NCBI GenBank assembly: GCA_012840345.1
Contig: DULO01000093.1
Coordinates: 65,788-109,994, forward strand
From: Candidatus Fermentithermobacillaceae bacterium
GTDB lineage: Bacteria > Bacillota > Sulfobacillia > Fermentithermobacillales > Fermentithermobacillaceae
Reading direction: 5' to 3'
Length of the DNA stretch: 44,207 bases
Shown here piece after piece: positions 27,311 through 35,269 of this stretch. The translations under genes were made by a program, and so were the position numbers. Under the pieces are notes generated by a model, which was not told the DNA's origin, did no database searches, and saw only the letters and a program-made list of their open reading frames with translations. How positions within the stretch are numbered: position 1 is the stretch's first letter; every line of letters begins with the position of its first letter.

Positions 27311-27949
27311 TTATCGCCTCCACTTTCGCGACGACCGCAGTTGGTTAATGAAAACCGCGGTCACGATACCGCCAAATACAAGTACGCTCACAATCTGAGT
27401 TGGTACAGTGTCGCCAAGAATTCTCAGAGAGGAGATTCCGTCCACGCGGATAGCCGCGACCACATCCTTGAGGCTCCTAAGCCAGGCTCCCGAAAACAGG
27501 AAGTTCCAAAGGCTGTCCAGTTCCGCGAAGGACATCAAGTACTTGCCCTGAAGAATGGGCGGCAGTATGTCTGAAAAACGCCACTGCAGGAAGCTCATCA
27601 CGAAGAACGCCGCGGTTGCCAAGCTCCAGCGGAGCCTGATCCCTTTCACCTCCGGCTCTGCGCCTTCTTCCTCCAGGTACGCTTTGGCTACATCCTCTAC
27701 CAGCGGTTCCGGCGGAGGGAAGTCCCATGAAGCGACTTCCGCCAGAAGCTTGTCGGAGAATCCTTCTGGTGGCTCAAGCACGGGAATGTCTTTTAGGACC
27801 GACTGGAAAGCACGAAGGTCCGAAAGCCTTTTTCGGCACGACGGGCACAAAAGCGTGTGGACTCGAACTGTCACAGATTCAATCGTGGAGAGATCCCCAG
27901 AGATAAACGATTCCAGTTGTAAATCATCCGGGCATTTGCCCCTACTCAT
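27311..27949 (-). CDS. Zinc-finger anti-sigma factor, membrane-anchored
   Basis: The product is 212 residues. The N-terminal cytoplasmic domain carries the ZAS motif H-x3-C-x2-C (HTLLCPSC, about residues 31-38), with an earlier Cys in KCPDDLQLESFISGDLS. TM-like segments are near residues 107-123 (WSLATAAFFVMSFLQW) and 185-202 (IVSVLVFGGIVTAVFI). The expected role is to hold the upstream ECF sigma factor at the membrane until an envelope signal arrives. It lies 46 bp after the sigma gene. AGGTGG precedes ATG 27949. Confidence 0.87.
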   Translation of the reverse strand: MSRGKCPDDLQLESFISGDLSTIESVTVRVHTLLCPSCRKRLSDLRAFQSVLKDIPVLEPPEGFSDKLLAEVASWDFPPPEPLVEDVAKAYLEEEGAEPEVKGIRLRWSLATAAFFVMSFLQWRFSDILPPILQGKYLMSFAELDSLWNFLFSGAWLRSLKDVVAAIRVDGISSLRILGDTVPTQIVSVLVFGGIVTAVFINQLRSSRKWRR

Positions 27950-27995
27950 GGCGTCGCACCACCTGTGTTCTCGCCAAGAAAAACACTGATGCTAC

Positions 27996-28589
27996 TTACG
28001 CTGTCCATGTTATCCCACCTGATTCAAGCATCTTTCTCATCATCTGACGTCCCCTATACAGCCTGTTCTTGATCACTGTATCCTTCATTCCGGTAATGTC
28101 CGAGATTTCTTTGATCGACAACCCGTCAACATGAAACATAACCACAAGCTCTCTGTACCCTTCCGGAAGTCTCGCTATGGCGCTGTCAAGAACCTCTTTG
28201 AGTTCCTTTTTCTCATAGCTCCTATCGGGGCCCGGTTCCTGGCTTCTTAGCTTGATCGACTCCATCTCGTTGTCATCGATGGAATCCTCACGGGGGGTAC
28301 GGCCTATCTTCCGTCCCCTGTCGGCGCATATATTCCAGGTTATCCGGTACACCCACGGAAGAAAGGGCTTTTCAGGGTCGAAGGACCTAATAGCCCTGTA
28401 CACCCTGAGCAGAACCTCTTGGGTGACGTCCATGGAATCCTCGCGGTTTCCGGTCATCCTATAAGCCAGGTTATAGATGTTCTTATAGTACCTTTGGACC
28501 AGTTCGGCAAAGGCATCCTTGTCACCGCCAAGGATTCTCTGTAACAGTTCCCGGTCTTCCAAACCCTTGACAAAGCCTCCAAGAGGCAC
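27996..28589 (-). CDS. ECF (group IV) RNA polymerase sigma factor
   Basis: Redirects RNA polymerase to stress promoters. The product is 197 residues. Sigma region 2 is at about 20-85 (AFAELVQRYYKNIYNLAYRMTGNREDSMDVTQEVLLRVY ... PFLPWVYRITWN). Region 4 is at about 135-190 (LPEGYRELVVMFHVDGLSIKEISDITGMKDTVIKNRLYRGRQMM), with its helix-turn-helix. GTG 28589 has no ribosome site. TTG 28562, with GGAGG 13 nt upstream, would give a more typical N-terminus (EDRELLQRILGGDKDAF), so the start is unsettled. It heads the anti-sigma/PspC/LiaF unit, and autoregulation is likely by analogy. No promoter was assigned in the 28590-28784 gap. Confidence 0.92.
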   Translation of the reverse strand: MPLGGFVKGLEDRELLQRILGGDKDAFAELVQRYYKNIYNLAYRMTGNREDSMDVTQEVLLRVYRAIRSFDPEKPFLPWVYRITWNICADRGRKIGRTPREDSIDDNEMESIKLRSQEPGPDRSYEKKELKEVLDSAIARLPEGYRELVVMFHVDGLSIKEISDITGMKDTVIKNRLYRGRQMMRKMLESGGITWTA

Positions 28590-28784
28590 GCTCGCGCTCT
28601 ATGTCACTTACTACGAAGCGCGCCTTCTAAAGTCTGAAAGCAACCCCGTGACACTCACATTCGAATTCTAACAGATAAATGGTCCCTGCTATATGCGGTT
28701 TAGCCACGTTCACTGGTATATTGGAATGGATAGGACACGGCGAGGGAGAACCACATATGAACCACGCATAAGGAGGGACCCCAT

Positions 28785-30416
28785 TTGTTCGATGTGCTGC
28801 TCAGAGGCGGAACGGTCGTAGACGGCAGCGGTCGCCCCGGTTTCCGGTCAGACGTGGCCATTAAGGACGGGAAAATACAAGCGGTACAAGACTTGTCCGA
28901 GGCAGTCGCGGAAAAAGTAATTGATGTCAAAGGATTGGTCGTTTCCCCCGGTTTCATAGACATGCATTCCCATTCAGATCTTTCCATCCTGACTCATCCA
29001 AAAGCCGAGAGTTCCATTTCCCAAGGTATTACTACCGAAATAGTGGGCAGTTGCGGATGGTCGCTCGCGCCCGTCAAAGAGGAAACCAAACAGAGCGTCT
29101 TGCGGGGCCTCCTGTCAGGTCTCGTTCACCCTGAAGCCTACGAGAAACTGGACTGGTCGTGGCATTCCTTTGGTGAACTCATGGACAAGATGGACAAGGC
29201 CGGCACCGGCGTCAACGTCGCCCCGCTGGTGGGCCAGAGCCTCTTGCGAGCGCACGTCGTCGGTACTGAAAAGCGGGGTGCCGTAGGCGGCGAGATTGAC
29301 GCAATGAAATGCCTCCTGCGAGACGCCTTGGAAAGCGGAGCGTGGGGCATGTCCACCGGCCGCAGCTACCTCCCCGGAGGGAACGCGCCCACGGAGGAGA
29401 TCATCGCCTTGGCCCAAGTGGTCGCCGAGTTCGACGGACTCTACTCAACTCATATGAAAAATGAAAGCGATGAACTGTTTGAAGCCGTAGACGAAGTGAT
29501 TAGAATAGCGGAACTCACGGGCGTAAAGGCCGAAATCTCCCACCACAAAGCCCTGGGCAAAAGGAATTTCGGCAAAGTGAGAAGGAGCCTCGAGATGATC
29601 GAGAACGCGCGTCGAAAGGGATTGCGCATCTCGGCGGACTGCTATCCCTATGAGTTCTCTCAAGCCTCCTCCCTCGCCAGGTACCTGCCTCCCGAAGCCA
29701 TGAAGCTCCTCGAGTCGCCCGACGGCACCGCGCCGGCCGCACCGACCATGGCTACTTTTGAGCGGGCGCAACGGCTCTTGAGAGACCCCGGTTTCATGGC
29801 CAAGGTTAAGGACCTGCCGGAAGTACAGGCCGCTTCAAAGAGGTTCGGTGATTACTACATCGTGAAGTGCCCGTCCCGTCCGGAAGCGGAAGGGCGAGTA
29901 CTGGAAGAGTACGCGGCCGAAGCAGGTAAAGACGCGCTTTCTCTGGTTTTTGAGTTCCTTCTCGCTGACGGCTTGGACGTATGGGCGGCTTCGGCCATCA
30001 GCATGGACGATGTGCACGATGTAATAAGCGCCGCGTTCGTCATGCCGGGCACCGACGCCTTCGCTCTCGATCGCCCGATAACGCCAATACCTGCCCATCC
30101 GAGGCACTACGGCACTTTCCCTAGGGTAGTCGGACGGTTCGTAAAGGAAGGCCTCTTCTCGCTGGAGACCGCGGTCATGAAGAGCACGTGGCTGCCGGCG
30201 AGAGCGGTGGGACTGTCCCAGAGGGGCCTAATCGAGCCCGGGTACTGGGCGGACTTGGTCGTGTTCGACCCCGATACCTTGATGGATACGGCCACGGGTA
30301 CCGAACCCTACGCCCGCGCGGAAGGCATCAAGCATGTGTTCGTAAACGGCGTGCAGGCTATGGAAAACGGCGTGGTGAAGGCGGCGTTCGCGGGGAGGGT
30401 TCTTAGGAAGAACTAA
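28785..30416 (+). CDS. N-acyl-D-amino-acid deacylase / D-aminoacylase family amidohydrolase
   Basis: Zinc amidohydrolase expected to release D-amino acids from N-acyl-D-amino acids. The product is 543 residues. The beta-sandwich plus TIM-barrel layout shows FDVLLRGGTVVDGSG at the N-terminus, the metal pair HSHSD (H61, H63) after GFIDM, the catalytic loop SCGWSLAP with Cys, YSTHMKNESD, KAEISHHKALG, and a C-terminal VFDPDTLMDTAT strand. The start is TTG 28785 with AAGGAGG 8 nt upstream. It is divergent from the sigma operon. A dipeptidase-like or other cyclic-amide specificity in this broad family cannot be ruled out. Confidence 0.9.
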   Translation: MFDVLLRGGTVVDGSGRPGFRSDVAIKDGKIQAVQDLSEAVAEKVIDVKGLVVSPGFIDMHSHSDLSILTHPKAESSISQGITTEIVGSCGWSLAPVKEETKQSVLRGLLSGLVHPEAYEKLDWSWHSFGELMDKMDKAGTGVNVAPLVGQSLLRAHVVGTEKRGAVGGEIDAMKCLLRDALESGAWGMSTGRSYLPGGNAPTEEIIALAQVVAEFDGLYSTHMKNESDELFEAVDEVIRIAELTGVKAEISHHKALGKRNFGKVRRSLEMIENARRKGLRISADCYPYEFSQASSLARYLPPEAMKLLESPDGTAPAAPTMATFERAQRLLRDPGFMAKVKDLPEVQAASKRFGDYYIVKCPSRPEAEGRVLEEYAAEAGKDALSLVFEFLLADGLDVWAASAISMDDVHDVISAAFVMPGTDAFALDRPITPIPAHPRHYGTFPRVVGRFVKEGLFSLETAVMKSTWLPARAVGLSQRGLIEPGYWADLVVFDPDTLMDTATGTEPYARAEGIKHVFVNGVQAMENGVVKAAFAGRVLRKN

Positions 30417-30436
30417 TCCCTTTCCGTGTGTAAGCA

Positions 30437-30537
30437 GCGAGCGGCCTGCCGGGAGGCTTTCGCCCATCGAGGGTCTCGATTATCAGCCCCCATCGAACGT
30501 TCTAGGACCGGTGGGGACTGTCCGGCAGGCCGCTCGC
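30437..30537. other. 101-bp three-way-junction inverted repeat
   Basis: A perfect 16-bp stem (30437-30452 with 30522-30537) encloses two further helices: ATCGAG-GGT-CTCGAT (30466-30480), and CAG-x-CCCCA (30484-30492) with TGGGG-x-CTG (30512-30520). It lies between two convergent genes. No T-run follows on either strand, so it is not an ordinary terminator. It could be a structured RNA, a processed 3'-end element or a small non-autonomous repeat. No target-site duplication was seen. Confidence 0.6.
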
Positions 30538-30556
30538 GTCAGCCTAATTATTTAGC

Positions 30557-31936
30557 CTAATGATTCAACGCGTCCTGCAATGCTTCTAGGATGACCTGCT
30601 TCACTTCGTTTTCGTCCATCTCCAAAGGTTCCTTGGAACCGACCTGAGCTAGCTGGGGGGTTCCTCCTCCCCTAGCCCCTACCAATGAGGCGATTCTGGC
30701 TGTCACCGTCCGGGCGTCCGGCTTCGAGTCGGAACTGGCCACAATCGCCTGGAACCTCGGCTCTAGCGTGAAGAAGACGGCAGGTACCTTGACCGCCTCC
30801 GATACTCGCTTCACGGCCATCCGCAGTTCTTCCACGCTCTTGCCCGGCAGGTGCTTTACCAGGGCTTCGTGGGCGGCTGCGCCGGCGGCCTCCCGGATCA
30901 TGCCGGCAATCTCCTGCTCCAGCAGGGCTTTCCGCGCGTCCTCCAGGGATTTCTCCAGGCTGACCACTTTATCGGTCAGGCCCGTTACGGCTGCCGGGAC
31001 CGACGTCCATGATTGGGACAAGATCTTGGCTGTCTCAGACAGGAACCGCTCCTTCTGCCGGTAGTCTCTGAGGGCCCGGTTTCCGCACCGGAACACGACG
31101 CGCACCCCTCCGTGGGCGCGGTCAATCTGGTTTATCTTGATCAGGCCGACTTGGCCGGTCGAGGTAACGTGGGTTCCGCCGCAGGCGCAGGCGTCAAAGT
31201 CGCCGACGTACACCACGCGGATGTTTTCGGCTGATATGGGCAACCGGGTCCTTATCTCTTCGGGAAGCTTCCCCGCCTCATACTCCTTGGCGAACACAGG
31301 GATGCTTCGGAAGACGATCTCGTTTGCCCTGTCTTCAACCCTGGCCGCGTCTTCTTCAGATAGGGACGGTATCGCCAAGTCAATGGTCACGTACTCCTCG
31401 CTCAGGTGAAAGCCGACGGTCTTGGCGTCCAAGAGTTCCTCAAAGGCACGTGACAAGATGTGCTGCCCCGTGTGCTGCTGCATCAAGTCAAACCTGAGGT
31501 CCCAGTCGATTTCACAAGTTACATTTGCGCCTCTGAGCAGGGCGGCGACCTCTTCCCGCGCGGGCGTCCCGGCCGTTCCTTCCGTATCCGCCGTCCCGGT
31601 CGTTCCTTCCCTATCTGCCGTCCTGGTCGTCTCCGCGGTCTCTGTTAGAGATGCCGCTAATGCCGTGGGGCTAAGAGATACGAAGTGGAGGATCTTGTCG
31701 CCTTCCTCAAGCACCTTGGAAACTGCCAGTTCCCCGCCCCCTAGCCTCTCTTGAATCGACTGGTCCTGGAGCCGTAACACCCCGGTGTCGGACGGCTGTC
31801 CTCCCCCTTCAGGATGGAAAATGGTCTCCTTTAGAACTACTTGTAACTGACCATCTTTAAACTCCGCCGAAAGCACTTGGGTGGAGTATGCCTTATCGAA
31901 AGGTAAATCCCAGTAAACCCGTTTGGTGCCGGTCAT
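30557..31936 (-). CDS. AlaX-type alanyl-tRNA editing protein (with DHHA1 domain)
   Basis: Hydrolyses mischarged tRNA-Ala (Ser or Gly). The product is 459 residues. The N-terminal barrel has ETIFHPEGGGQPSDTG. The editing domain carries the zinc ligands HTGQH (about residues 155-159) and CACGGTH (about 249-255). The C-terminal region is coiled coil plus DHHA1, with GARGGGTPQLAQVG. A Thr/Glu/Gly-rich insertion encoded by three 27-bp repeats separates the barrel from the editing core. The start is taken as ATG 31936; the adjacent ATG at 31939 is equally possible, and the open frame to 32044 has no ribosome site. Last of an ABC-F, nitroreductase, alaX series on the minus strand. Confidence 0.92.
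   Translation of the reverse strand: MTGTKRVYWDLPFDKAYSTQVLSAEFKDGQLQVVLKETIFHPEGGGQPSDTGVLRLQDQSIQERLGGGELAVSKVLEEGDKILHFVSLSPTALAASLTETAETTRTADREGTTGTADTEGTAGTPAREEVAALLRGANVTCEIDWDLRFDLMQQHTGQHILSRAFEELLDAKTVGFHLSEEYVTIDLAIPSLSEEDAARVEDRANEIVFRSIPVFAKEYEAGKLPEEIRTRLPISAENIRVVYVGDFDACACGGTHVTSTGQVGLIKINQIDRAHGGVRVVFRCGNRALRDYRQKERFLSETAKILSQSWTSVPAAVTGLTDKVVSLEKSLEDARKALLEQEIAGMIREAAGAAAHEALVKHLPGKSVEELRMAVKRVSEAVKVPAVFFTLEPRFQAIVASSDSKPDARTVTARIASLVGARGGGTPQLAQVGSKEPLEMDENEVKQVILEALQDALNH
31566..31646 (-). repeat. Three 27-bp tandem repeats inside the AlaX-type gene
   Basis: Units at 31566-31592, 31593-31619 and 31620-31646 (plus strand GTCCCGGCCGTTCCTTCC then GTATCCGCC, diverging in unit 3). 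The frame is kept, giving 9-residue repeats of the type TADREGTTG / TADTEGTAG. This is probably a variable-length linker. Confidence 0.75.
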
Positions 31937-32068
31937 CATGCGTCCCTCTTTCGCTATAGCACTGTCGCCTAAGCTGTCGCTTGAGCGCTGCTGCCAGGCA
32001 CGGCCGCAGGCAACGCTGCCGGAGCAGCACACCGGCACCAGCACCGGCGCGTTGCCTCGACTTCATCG

Positions 32069-32848
32069 TCAAAGCACGATGCCCTTTTCCGCCAGAAGCT
32101 GTTTCAGTATCTCGGATTGGGCCTGCCTCGCGTACTTCCTGGATATGTGTTCTCCCCAGCCATAGGTGTCGTAGTCAACCGTGTCTTCCCCGGCCTCAGG
32201 CTTGGGAATCTTGGCCCCCAGGTTCCTGTAGTATCCTTCACGGATCAAGCCGGCGTCCATCACGCTAAGCGCCTGAGCGACTTCATCCTCGGTCAGGTCG
32301 TGGTACTCGTCCTTGAACAGAACACACCATGTCGGGATGCGAGGCCTGGGACCCGGCTTTACGGCGGGATATCCGAGCGACATTCCGACCACAGGGTACA
32401 CTCTGTCCGGAAGTTTGAACATCTCGGTCAGCAAAGGCGCAATCATGGGGGCGCCGCCGAAGAAGCACGTGCCTAACCCCATGGCCTCGGCTGCCGTAAT
32501 CATGTTGGCCGCGGCGTACGCCACGTCCTGGATACCCAAGAAAAGCATCTGGACCTGGCCGGACTTGTTCTCCCTGCCCTTGTACGCGATGAACTTCTCC
32601 AGTTTCCGGAAGTCCATGCAGAACAAGATGAACACGGGCGCCTGGGCTAAGTGGCGGCCGAGGTGTTTCGCGAGGATTTCCTTCTTCTCCTTGTCGCGGG
32701 TGTAGATGAAAGCGTACATCTGCCCCGTAAACGGCGCCTGTTGAGCGGCCCTGGCCAGTTTTTCTATGACCTCATCGGGTACGTCCTTATCCAGGTAAGA
32801 ACGGACGGTCGCGCGGTTCAATATAGCGTCGAGAGCGGACTTCTCCAC
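32069..32848 (-). CDS. Nitroreductase family protein (NfsA-like)
   Basis: FMN-dependent NAD(P)H oxidoreductase. The product is 259 residues. The N-terminal FMN-binding region reads LNRATVRSYLDKDVPDEVIEKLARAAQQAPFTGQMYAFIYTRD. The centre has DVAYAAANMITAAEAMGLGTCFFGG, and VVGMSLGYPAVKPGPRPRIP follows. The C-terminal extension, with YDTYGWGEHISRKYARQ, is of the NfsA/Frp type. The physiological substrate is unknown; reduction of quinones, flavins or nitroaromatics is known in the family. It starts 30 bp after the ABC-F stop, suggesting co-transcription. Confidence 0.9.
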   Translation of the reverse strand: MEKSALDAILNRATVRSYLDKDVPDEVIEKLARAAQQAPFTGQMYAFIYTRDKEKKEILAKHLGRHLAQAPVFILFCMDFRKLEKFIAYKGRENKSGQVQMLFLGIQDVAYAAANMITAAEAMGLGTCFFGGAPMIAPLLTEMFKLPDRVYPVVGMSLGYPAVKPGPRPRIPTWCVLFKDEYHDLTEDEVAQALSVMDAGLIREGYYRNLGAKIPKPEAGEDTVDYDTYGWGEHISRKYARQAQSEILKQLLAEKGIVL

Positions 32849-32878
32849 GGCGGGAACCTCCCCATCTAGCGATTTAGC

Positions 32879-35005
32879 CTAGTTTTTCTCATCGGCCTCT
32901 TGCTTTCCTGCCAGGGCGGTCCCGAGCTCCTCCCATTTTGCGTAGAGAGCCTCAAGCTCCTTTTCCAGTTCGCTGAACTCCTTCATGGGCAGTTCTTTGG
33001 GATTTCCGTAGGAAGACGGGTCCCGGAAGAGCTCAAGCATTTCTTCTTTTCTGGCTTCCAAGACCTCTATCTCCGACTCGAGACGCTGCAGTTCACGCAT
33101 CCGCTCCCGCGTTTCCGCGTCCACAGTCCTCTGTGGTTTCCCCGAAGGCTGTCCCGTGGATTTGTCGGCTTTGTCGGATTTCCCGTGTTGAGGCGCCTTG
33201 CCGGACGCAGCCGCCCTGCCTGACGTTACCCTACCTGAGGGAGACACCCTGCCACCTGGTTGAGACGGGGCGACCCTAGCACCCCCTCGTCCGGCTCCGG
33301 ATGGCGACCTCCTCAAGAAAACGAACGATGGCCGTTCCTCCTCATAGATTATCTCGGCGCCGGATTCCACTTTCTCCCTGTACTCCGAGTAGGTGCCCTT
33401 GAATATGTGAATGGTCTCGCCATCGAATATCCAAAGGTGGGTAGCGATGCGGTCAATGAAGAACCTATCGTGGGACGCGAAAATAACCGTGCCGGGAAAA
33501 TCCTTCAAAGCCCGTTCCAGGACTTCCTTAGAGGCCATGTCCAAGTGGTTTGTGGGCTCGTCAAGAAACAGAAGGTTGCCCTTACCTGCCACGAGCTTGG
33601 TGAGGGCAAGGCGGTTCCTCTCGCCTCCCGACAGTTTGCCGACGGACTTCTCTACCTCGTCCCCGGAGAACAAGAACCTGCCCAGGAGATCGCGGCACGC
33701 CTGAGGCTCGAGCCCAAGCGAATGGACTTCTTCGTACAGGGTGTTCTGGTCGTTCAGGTCGTCCTGGCCCTGAGTGAAAAACCCGGTAACCACGTTTTGC
33801 CCGTATTTCACGGTGCCTGAGTACCCGCGGTCGGTCCCCGCCAGACAGCGCAGAAGCGTGGTCTTACCGCACCCATTGGGACCTACCAGCGCCGCGCGGT
33901 CGCCCTTGCGACACAGCCACGTGAAATTGTGAAAGAGACGCCGCATCTCTCCCGTCGGCTCGTCGTCCGAACCAATGACCGGGAACTCTCTGGAAAGGTC
34001 CTCTATCCAAAGGACCTCATCGCCAGATTCCACCTCAGTCTCGAACCGGAGTCCCATGGTCTTCTTCTCCTGCTTGGGTTTCTCCACCAGTTCCAGACGC
34101 TCAAGCATCTTCTCGCGACTCCGGGCTTGGCCGACACGAGTGGGCGTCGCCTTCCACTTCTTGATGAAGGCAGTGGTCCTTTCGATGAGCTCCTGCTGCC
34201 GCCTGTACGCTTCGGCTTGCAGCCTAAACTCCAGTTCCTTTTGCCGGACGTAAGCAGAGTAGTTACCCGTGTAGACCTTACCGTCTCCCCGGTCGAGTTC
34301 GATGATCTTGTGAGCCACCTTGTCCAGGAAATATCTGTCATGACTCACCAGCAGGACTCCGCCAGGATACGTACTGAGAAAACCTTCGAGCCACTCGACG
34401 CCGGGCAAATCCAGGTGGTTGGTGGGCTCGTCGAGCATCAGGAGGTCGGGTTCCAAAAGAAGGAGTCTCGCGAGGGTAAGCCTCACCCGTTCGCCACCTG
34501 AGAGGACGGAGACGTCCTTATGGAATTCGTCCGTGGTAAATCCCAGACCGGTCAAGATAGACTTGGCTTTGTGCTCCAGACTGTAGCCGTCCTGGGATTC
34601 AAAACGGGCCGTAGCCCTGGCATATTCGTCGAGAAGCTCCTCCATGCGGCGGGCATCTTCAGGGGATTCTTGGCCTATCCGGGCCATCTCTTCTTCAAGA
34701 AACGCAAGCTTGGACGAGAGGTCGGCGATGTCTTTTCTTGAAGACAGGGTTACAGACAAGACCGTCCCGTCCACAAGGGGTATGTCCTGCGACAAGTAGC
34801 CGAGAGTTCTCTTGCCGACGAGGCTTACGGATCCTTCGTCCGGCTCCAGCTCCCCCGCGATGACTCTGAGCAGCGTGGTCTTGCCTTCTCCGTTTCGGCC
34901 GATAACCGCGACTTTTTCTCCCTGTCCCACGGTGAAGGAAATGGATTTGAATATCAGTCTCGCGCCGAAATACTTAGCGAGGTTATTGGCGACTAGTACA
35001 GTCAT
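32879..35005 (-). CDS. ABC-F family ATPase (YdiF-like)
   Basis: Soluble protein with two ABC domains and no membrane part. ABC-F proteins act on the ribosome, as translation factors or by giving antibiotic protection. The product is 708 residues. ABC1 has GRNGEGKTTLL, LSGGERVRLTLARLL and LLMLDEPTNHLD; the P-site/linker helices follow (about residues 250-315). ABC2 has GPNGCGKTTLL, LSGGERNRLALTKL and LLFLDEPTNHLD. A low-complexity basic linker (about 565-630) leads to a C-terminal coiled coil ending LEALYAKWEELG. The start is ATG 35005 with GGAGGG upstream. A promoter, leader ORF and hairpin lie ahead of it, so regulation by ribosome stalling is plausible. Confidence 0.93.
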   Translation of the reverse strand: MTVLVANNLAKYFGARLIFKSISFTVGQGEKVAVIGRNGEGKTTLLRVIAGELEPDEGSVSLVGKRTLGYLSQDIPLVDGTVLSVTLSSRKDIADLSSKLAFLEEEMARIGQESPEDARRMEELLDEYARATARFESQDGYSLEHKAKSILTGLGFTTDEFHKDVSVLSGGERVRLTLARLLLLEPDLLMLDEPTNHLDLPGVEWLEGFLSTYPGGVLLVSHDRYFLDKVAHKIIELDRGDGKVYTGNYSAYVRQKELEFRLQAEAYRRQQELIERTTAFIKKWKATPTRVGQARSREKMLERLELVEKPKQEKKTMGLRFETEVESGDEVLWIEDLSREFPVIGSDDEPTGEMRRLFHNFTWLCRKGDRAALVGPNGCGKTTLLRCLAGTDRGYSGTVKYGQNVVTGFFTQGQDDLNDQNTLYEEVHSLGLEPQACRDLLGRFLFSGDEVEKSVGKLSGGERNRLALTKLVAGKGNLLFLDEPTNHLDMASKEVLERALKDFPGTVIFASHDRFFIDRIATHLWIFDGETIHIFKGTYSEYREKVESGAEIIYEEERPSFVFLRRSPSGAGRGGARVAPSQPGGRVSPSGRVTSGRAAASGKAPQHGKSDKADKSTGQPSGKPQRTVDAETRERMRELQRLESEIEVLEARKEEMLELFRDPSSYGNPKELPMKEFSELEKELEALYAKWEELGTALAGKQEADEKN

Positions 35006-35051
35006 GTTGAAGTCCCTCCGGGATAATGGCGATCGTTTGTTCGAGACAGCA

Positions 35052-35084
35052 AGGCATAGTGAGGCTAGGCTTGGCTAGATGCCT
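35052..35084 (-). promoter_or_regulatory. Leader hairpin overlapping the leader ORF stop codon
   Basis: AGGCAT (35052-35057) and ATGCCT (35079-35084) form a stem whose loop contains the leader stop codon (35077-35075). Within it, AGGC/GCCT segments allow an alternative pairing. It ends about 46 nt before the ABC-F start. There is no T-run, so if it is regulatory it would act at translation or together with another structure. Confidence 0.4.
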
Positions 35085-35119
35085 CTTTGGAGAACTACGC
35101 CTCTCGAACTCGATACCAT
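35075..35119 (-). CDS. Candidate leader peptide upstream of the ABC-F gene
   Basis: A 14-codon ORF, MVSSSRGVVLQRGI then TAG. It has the best Shine-Dalgarno in the area: AAAGGAG at plus-strand 35128-35134, 8 nt before ATG 35119. It lies inside the leader between the candidate promoter (35198-35225) and the ABC-F start (35005), and a hairpin overlaps its stop. Short leader ORFs of this kind control several antibiotic-resistance ABC-F genes through drug-stalled ribosomes. Translation and function here are inferred from layout only. Confidence 0.45.
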   Translation of the reverse strand: MVSSSRGVVLQRGI

Positions 35120-35197
35120 CTCCGAAGCTCCTTTCGTGACTTCAAGACAGGACATCAGAGCGGATAGTGAACGCGGATGAAATCTCGCGCCCATACG

Positions 35198-35225
35198 ACT
35201 ATACCATTACCGTCAAGGAGAACAA
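35198..35225 (-). promoter_or_regulatory. Candidate extended -10 promoter for the ABC-F operon
   Basis: On the minus strand TTGTTC (35225-35220), 16 bp, then TATAGT (35203-35198) preceded by TGG, an extended -10. It would give a leader of about 185 nt before the ABC-F start. Confidence 0.5.
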
Positions 35226-35247
35226 AGCGCATAGCGGGTACTGGATG

Positions 35248-35269
35248 CTTCTCGCCCCGGTGCGAGAAG
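35248..35269. other. Hairpin at the left edge of the 31-bp array
   Basis: CTTCTCGC (35248-35255), loop CCCGGT, GCGAGAAG (35262-35269): a perfect 8-bp stem that overlaps the first array unit by two bases. It may mark the array boundary. Confidence 0.5.

Noticed and set aside
30437-30537. Ordinary rho-independent terminator
   Set aside because: The loop is 69 nt with internal helices and there is no T-run on either strand.
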